Assembly: GCA_028274465.1 (NCBI GenBank)
Contig: CM051455.1
Coordinates: 122,919,462-122,983,461, forward strand
From: Plantago ovata
Lineage: Eukaryota; Streptophyta; Magnoliopsida; Lamiales; Plantaginaceae
Length of the DNA: 64,000 nucleotides
Direction of reading: 5' to 3'
The position numbers and the translations under genes were made by a program. Under the pieces are notes generated by a model, which was not told the DNA's origin, did not search any database, and saw nothing but the letters and a program-made list of their open reading frames with translations. Below, piece after piece: positions 58,764 through 64,000 of the stretch. Position 1 is the first letter of the stretch. Every line of letters starts with the position of its first letter.

Positions 58764-60035
58764 TGATGAATGTGTATTTTACACTTTCATTTGAGTCTTT
58801 TTCACCTATTTTAGCTATCCTCTATGTTAATTTAGCTATACTTTAGTGCATTTTATTAGAATAGTGTCACGTTTCCCTTTAGTTTTTATTTTACAAGTTT
58901 TGGTTGAAAAATGAGGATTTCCGGGAAATTATATTGAAGTTGACAAGGAATTGGTGTTCCAGAAGCCTATTTGGAGTATCTAAAAGTTTCCGGATAGGAT
59001 TTGGAGTCTAGGGGTCGAATTTGGAGGTTAGAAGGCCACTAGAAGTCAGAAACCGAGTCTGAAAAGGGGAAGAAATCCAAAAACGGGTCGAAAAGTGGAA
59101 TTCCGCGAATTTTACTCCCGGGCGAATCGCCCGGTGTTTGGGGCCCTTCGCCCCACACAAATTCGAGGCCTATATATAGTTTCTCAGTTTTTCTCCGAAA
59201 TTCATACTTTTCCAGACCTATTCTCTCACCTTTCTCTGTAGTTTTAGGTAGGAACTTCCTAGAGGCTGTTCTGGGGGTTCGTAGCTTAGGAGGTACTTTT
59301 TCATAGCAGTTTGGAGCTTGTAACATTGCGATTCTTCGGAGATTGACAACCTTCGGTAACATTGTATCTTACAGTTTTTCTACTTATTTTTATATATCTT
59401 TCAACATGTTTTCTTCTATGATTTCTGTTGATTGCATGACAACTATGAGTAGCTAAACTTATCGTTGGTGGTAGTATGTGAGTTCTTAGCGAAGGGTTGA
59501 TAATCATGCTAATGGATATATCGCGCATTATACTCCGTGTTATTGTTTTATTTCGTTGATCAGACGCAACCTATATCCTCGTATGTTTATTAATTATTAT
59601 GCACAGTTGGACCCTTGTTGACCTATGCATATCTATATCTTCATAGTGTTGAATAATTACGGAACACAATGGGACAATAGTGTTTGACTTGTCATTATCT
59701 ATATCTTCGTAGTGTGTGATAATTACAACAGGACAATTGATTGATCAAAGATCTCCATGCAAGACCGAGGAATTTACGCATGATTATTAACCTGTTATGC
59801 TTTGAAGGACCATACTATCACCAATCTCCATTATCTGTTAGAAAAACCTTTGCTATACCGTCTGCTGTTTTATATTCTTTAATTAAATTAGATAAAGCTA
59901 GTTATAGTCCTTAGAGAATGACACTCGAGGTCATTCTACTGCTACACTACGGTTTTCGTTGTAGTTGTGAATTGCCTTTGGCTAAATAACAAATTTATTT
60001 GCTTGTAACTGAGTCTGACAAATTCCGTTGCATCA
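58764..60035 (+). repeat. 3' LTR of gypsy element 2 (1,272 bp)
   Basis: Near-identical to 51174-52475. It has two GC palindromes (59117-59154) and a TATA box TATATATA at 59171-59178. Confidence 0.94.
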
Positions 60036-60040
60036 TTGGT

Positions 60041-60787
60041 CTGTTTGAAAAGCTTGCCGATGCCGGCGTTAAGCTAGAGAACATGATCATGGTGATCTTT
60101 GTCCTTCAATCATTGCCGAGTTCGTATTCGCAGTTCATCATTAACTACACGATGAATGCGAAGGACGTAACACTGCCTGAACTTCATAATCTGCTGAAGA
60201 CATATGATCAAACTCTTCCTAAGAAGGAAAATTCGATCATGCTTGTTAGGCAACCATCTAACCCAAAACCGAGAAACAAAGGTGCTAAAGGTAAGGGAAA
60301 GTCAGGAGCCAAGGCTAACACTTCGAGTGATAAGCCTAAGCGTCTGAACCAGAAAAGGAGGTTCAAGAGGAGCGGAACGGTACACACAGATGAATGTCTT
60401 TTCTGTAAGCAGAAAGGGCATTGGAAGAGAGATTGCCCTAAGCTAAGGGCAGATCAAGCTAAGAAGCCGCCGGCTTCTAGCTCAGGTATGTTTGTTATTG
60501 AAATGAACATGACTACTTTTGACTCCAATGGTTGGGTATTAGATACAGCTTGTGGCTCGCACATTTGTAAAAATGTGCAGGGGCTAATTGAACACAAGCT
60601 AGTCAAGCAAGGTGTAATCGACTTGCATGTTGGGAACGACAATCAAGCTGAAGCCAAATGCGTTGGACGCTGCAAGATAGATTTACCTTCAGGACAATGT
60701 TTAGAACTTGATAATGTTTATTTTGTTCCATCCATTGTTAGAAATATTGTTTCCATTCCATTGTTGGACAATTTGGGTTTTTCCTAA
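60041..60787 (+). pseudogene. gag-pro: Family-1 copia gag C-terminal part and protease
   Basis: Continues gag from 51173: YTMNAKDVTLPELHNLLKTY, a Lys-rich segment, a CCHC knuckle (CLFCKQKGHWKRDC, about 60395), then the protease. The expected catalytic DTG/DSG reads DTA (WVLDTACGSHIC), so the active site is probably dead. The frame stops at 60787; integrase continues in another frame. Confidence 0.85.
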
Positions 60788-60856
60788 TACTTGTTATTTT
60801 TCATTAAATGACCAGTATTATGGAAAAGCTCGCTTAGTGAATGGTTTATATATTTT

Positions 60857-62344
60857 TTGCAAAGTAGTCTACCTTTATTTCAAATACATAACAAACAATC
60901 GTCTTCAAGTAGGAAGAATAATCCATCTTATCTATGGCATTGTTGGCTAGGCCATATCAATGAAACACGAATTCAAAGACTAAGGAAGTTGGACTACTTA
61001 GAATCATTTGATTTTGAATCATATGGTACATGTGAATCATGTGTTAAGGGTAAGATGACGAACGAACCTTTTGTTGGACAAGGTGTTCGTGCCACTCGCT
61101 GCTTAGAGCTCATACATACCGATGTATGTGGACCTTTTAAAGTCCATGCGCGTGGGGGTTATCCTTACTTCGTTACCTTTACTGACGATTTCTCAAGGTA
61201 TGGATATATTTATCTTATGAAGAATAAATCTGAGACCTTTTTGGGAAATTCAAGGAGTTTAGGAATGAGGCCGAGAATGAATTGAACCTAAGGATAGTCA
61301 CTCTTCGATCAGATCGAGGAGGTGAATACCTTAGTGAAGAATTTACCGACTACTTGAAGGAAAATGGAATTCAATCACAATGGACTCCTCCTGGAACACC
61401 ACTGTTAAATGGTGTGTCTGAGAGAAGGAATCGAACCCTGTTAGACATGGTGAGATCAATGATTGGATTCTCGACTCTTCCAAAATATCTGTGGGGATAT
61501 GCACTACAAACTACAATCTACATTCTGAACCGTGTACCATCTAAATCAGTGGAGAAAACTCCTTATGAGTTATGGAAGGGAAAGAAGCCCTCACTGGGCT
61601 ATCTTAGACCTTGGGGCTGTCCTGCGATAGTCAAACTGATGCTCACTGATAAGTTAGATGCCAAGGGTGTCAAAGTATATTTCATAGGCTATCCTCGTCA
61701 GACGAGAGGCACAAGGTGATCGTATCTAGAAACGTCAAGTTTTTAGAAGCTGAATACCTCGAAGAAGAGAGGTTAGATGACATGATAGAACTTGAAGAAA
61801 TTCAAGACTTTGACACGCGCGAACATGAGTTCTCTAAATCTTCTGATTTGGACTCAAGTTCAGTGGGAGCTGTCGAAGCAGACAAGGGTAATGATATGAC
61901 ACTTGCTAGGCATGTCATAGTCAGTGGGAGTCCTATGATTAGATCAACAGTTGAAACCACATCAATAGAACCCGTTGTCAACCAACCTGTGCAACAAGTT
62001 GCACAAGAGCAGCCTCCCGCAAGGGAACAGGGTCGCGGGGCGCGACCAGCTGCATCAATACCCATTGATAATGTTCGTGTTACACGAAGCCAGAAAAGAA
62101 AATCACCAGAACCAGTCGAGCTCCGTAGGTCGAAGAGGATCCTAAAAGGACCTCAGAAGCAAAGCCTTATGATAGAAAACATCAGTGAACTTGATGTCGG
62201 CTTATCAGATCGGGAAGATCCCAAGACCTACAAAGAGGCAATAATTGATATTGACTCAAGACAAATGGCAAGAGGCCATGGAATTGAAAATGGACTCCAT
62301 GTACCAGAACCAAGTTTGGAACTTGGTAGACTTGCCCCAAGGGG
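60857..62344 (+). pseudogene. Family-1 copia integrase, frameshifted
   Basis: WHCWLGHINETRIQRLRKLD with CESCVKGK forms the zinc finger; catalytic residues occur as [15 protein letters not shown] and NGVSERRN. The region is spread over three frames (breaks at about 61283 and 61717). The C-terminal linker (61716-62344) is acidic then basic and leads into RT. The function would be integration. Confidence 0.85.
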
Positions 62345-62631
62345 TTAGACCTATTGGGTGCAAATGGGTCTTTAAACGAAAGACAGATGCCGATGGCAAG
62401 GTACAAACGCACAAAGCTAGGCTTGTGGCGAAAGGCTACACGCAAAGGTATGGCATCGATTACGATGAAACCTTTTCACCGGTAGCAAAATTGAAGTCCA
62501 TTCATATTCTACTTGCGATAGCTGCCTACTATGATTATGAGATCTGGCAGATGGATGTAAAGATTGCCTTCCTCAATGGAAACCTTGAGGAGAGGTCTAT
62601 ATGGTACAGCCGAAAGGTTTTATTAGTATAA
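62245..62631 (+). pseudogene. Family-1 copia reverse transcriptase, N-terminal half
   Basis: LVDLPQGVRPIGCKWVFKRK, KARLVAKGYTQRYGIDYDET, QMDVKIAFLNGNLEE. It overlaps the previous frame and is itself broken by a frameshift near 62590. Confidence 0.85.
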
Positions 62632-62649
62632 ACCAGGCCAACTGCTGTA

Positions 62650-63794
62650 TGCAAATTACAAAGATCCATCTATGGGCTAAAGCAAGCGTCAAGGAGCTGG
62701 AATATCCGCTTTGATGAAACTGTCAAATCATTTGACTTCATCAGAAGCAAGGAAGATCCCTGTGTCTATGCTAGGCACAGCGACAAGGGAGTCGTTTTCA
62801 TGATCATTTATGTTGATGACATTTTGATCATGGGAAACAATGTCTCTATGCTAGAAGAGACTAAAGTTTGGTTATCAAGTACCTTCTCAATGAAGGACTT
62901 GGGTGAAGCGAACTACATCCTAGAGATCAAGATCTTTAGAGATAGATCCAAGAGGATGTTAGGATTCACACAGTCCACCTACATCGACAAAATACTGAAG
63001 CGTTATAAGATGGATGACTCAAAGAGAGGCTTTCTCCCAGCTAGGCATGGGATTGTCTTATCAGTTAAGGATGGTCCTAAAACTGATGAAGAAAGAAATG
63101 CAATGAGTCGTGTGCCCTATGCTTCGGCAGTAGGGTCTATAATGTATGCAATGAATTGCACAAGGCCCGATGTGGCATATGCGCTTAGTGTCACTTGTCG
63201 ACACCAACAGAATCCAGGAGTACCTCATTGGACTGCTGTAAAGAACATTCTTAAGTACCTTCGACGGACTAAAGAGATGTTCTTGGTGTTTGGTGGAGAA
63301 CCAGAATTAAAGATGTATGGGATGTCGACGCTGGATTTGAATCAGATCCTGATGACTTTAAGTCACAGACAGGATACGTATTCAAATTGAACGGAGGAGC
63401 TGTCTGTTTGAAGAGTTCTAAGTAAGCCACGGTTGCTGACTCATCCACAGAAGCCGAGTACATTGCTGCATCAGAAGCATCGAAAGAAGCTGTCTAGATT
63501 TCAGAGTTCTTGAAGGAATTGAGGGTTGTTCCTGCTCCTAGTCCAATAACGATTTATTGTGACAATACGGGCGTCGTCGCTCAAGCTAGGGAGCCTAGAT
63601 CTACAAACAAGAACAAACATGTACTTAGAAAATATCACGTTATACGTGAGATTATTGATAGAGGAGAAGTTAGTATAGAACGTGTCTCTACCACGGACAA
63701 CGTGGCAGATCCTTTCACCAAGGTCTTATCAGTGGAAGTCCACTTAAGACATTATGCTAATCTGGGTATTAGGCATAAAGGTGACTGGCTCTAG
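62650..63794 (+). pseudogene. Family-1 copia reverse transcriptase C-terminal half and RNase H
   Basis: SIYGLKQASRSWNIRFDE (from about 62660), catalytic IIYVDDILIMG (about 62805), DSKRGFLPARHG, then RNase H in shifted frames: ADSSTEAEYIAASEASKEAV (63437-63496, with a TAG at 63495-63497), YCDNTGVVAQAREPRSTNKN, and NVADPFTKVL. Ends GDWL-stop. Several frameshifts and stops (about 63330, 63390, 63422, 63495) mean it cannot be active. Confidence 0.88.
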
Positions 63795-63797
63795 TCC

Positions 63798-64000
63798 AAG
63801 TGGGAGATTGATATTGTATATGTCCTAGAGACAGTCCTTATTAAGGGCATGGAGCCCTTATAGAGGGCATATATGTACTATTACACAGGTCAACGTAATA
63901 TAATATATGTTTGTTGCTTTTACTATTGAGTATCGCTTTCATACTTATATTACACTAGGCATGCAACATGTCATATCTCTATTTGTCTGTATTGATATTA
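63798..64000 (+). mobile_element. PPT and start of family-1 3' LTR
   Basis: AAGTGGGAGAT (63798-63808) precedes TGATATTGTATATG at 63809. The following 190 bp match the start of the solo LTR at 43902, and the LTR runs off the window. This ties the 2.1-kb solo LTRs to this copia coding region. Confidence 0.9.

Larger units (their letters stand above)
51174..60035 (+). mobile_element. Complete gypsy element 2 (8,862 bp), lacks RT/INT, TSD TTGGT
   Basis: LTRs at 51174-52475 and 58764-60035, TSD TTGGT at 51169-51173 and 60036-60040. PBS (52479-52495), gag-protease (52621-54749), leader with GC palindromes (55017-55107), ORF2 (55886-57223), a 1.5-kb 3' region and PPT GGTTTGGGGAG (58751-58761). No RT, RNase H or integrase. 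Same architecture as gypsy element 1, so the loss of pol is a family feature, not a private deletion. Confidence 0.95.

Overview
This window looks like nuclear DNA of a flowering plant, most likely a eudicot. It is almost entirely transposable elements stacked inside one another, as expected of a repeat-rich, possibly pericentromeric region. I see no complete, undamaged host gene. Host-like sequence is limited to a multi-exon gene remnant (about 13.97-18.02 kb, minus strand), a single NOG1/PDE318-like GTPase exon (19413-19526), a short EF-1alpha fragment carried inside a CACTA transposon, and a tRNA-Pro pseudogene. Most insertions are supported by target-site duplications (TSDs) read directly from the sequence.

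Layout. 1-3043: a SIRE/Maximus-like copia LTR split by a 2.1-kb solo LTR ('family-1', TSD GGTTT). That LTR sits in another family-1 LTR (3044-5049), which in turn abuts a decayed Ty1/copia element (5052-about 10275) carrying a hAT insertion (5454-6240). 10690-17255: two non-autonomous CACTA elements (TSDs TTG and TCA) inside or beside the host gene remnant. 18167-19155: a 5'-truncated LINE with a 15-bp TSD. 19801-23407: a third CACTA carrying an En/Spm-associated ORF, cut by a gypsy LTR and another CACTA end, then a SINE head. 23408-47307 (minus strand): LTRs and two tandem, broken copies of a long acidic, coiled-coil-rich ORF of the SIRE-like element. These are interrupted by a second hAT (TSD GTTGTCAT), a complete gypsy element (33403-42525, TSD GTCAG) that itself holds a solo LTR (TSD CATAC), and a family-1 solo LTR (TSD GTTTC). 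47308-64000: a family-1 copia whose 5' part is tandemly duplicated around a chimeric gypsy LTR. Its gag is split by a second complete gypsy element (51174-60035, TSD TTGGT); pol then runs to a family-1 LTR that leaves the window.

The most interesting system is the gypsy family. Both complete copies have an Asp-tRNA-type primer-binding site, gag and protease, but no reverse transcriptase, RNase H or integrase. Instead they have a long leader and a second ORF slot. In element 2 this encodes a 445-codon protein resembling the 'putative plant transposon protein' domain; in element 1 the slot contains different-looking sequence. Arrays of a palindromic module (GGGGCGAWTCGCCCC) lie directly upstream of the LTR TATA box and again upstream of the second ORF, with copy numbers that differ between LTRs of one element. 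The family looks like a trans-mobilised, non-autonomous lineage with a conserved, expandable cis-element.
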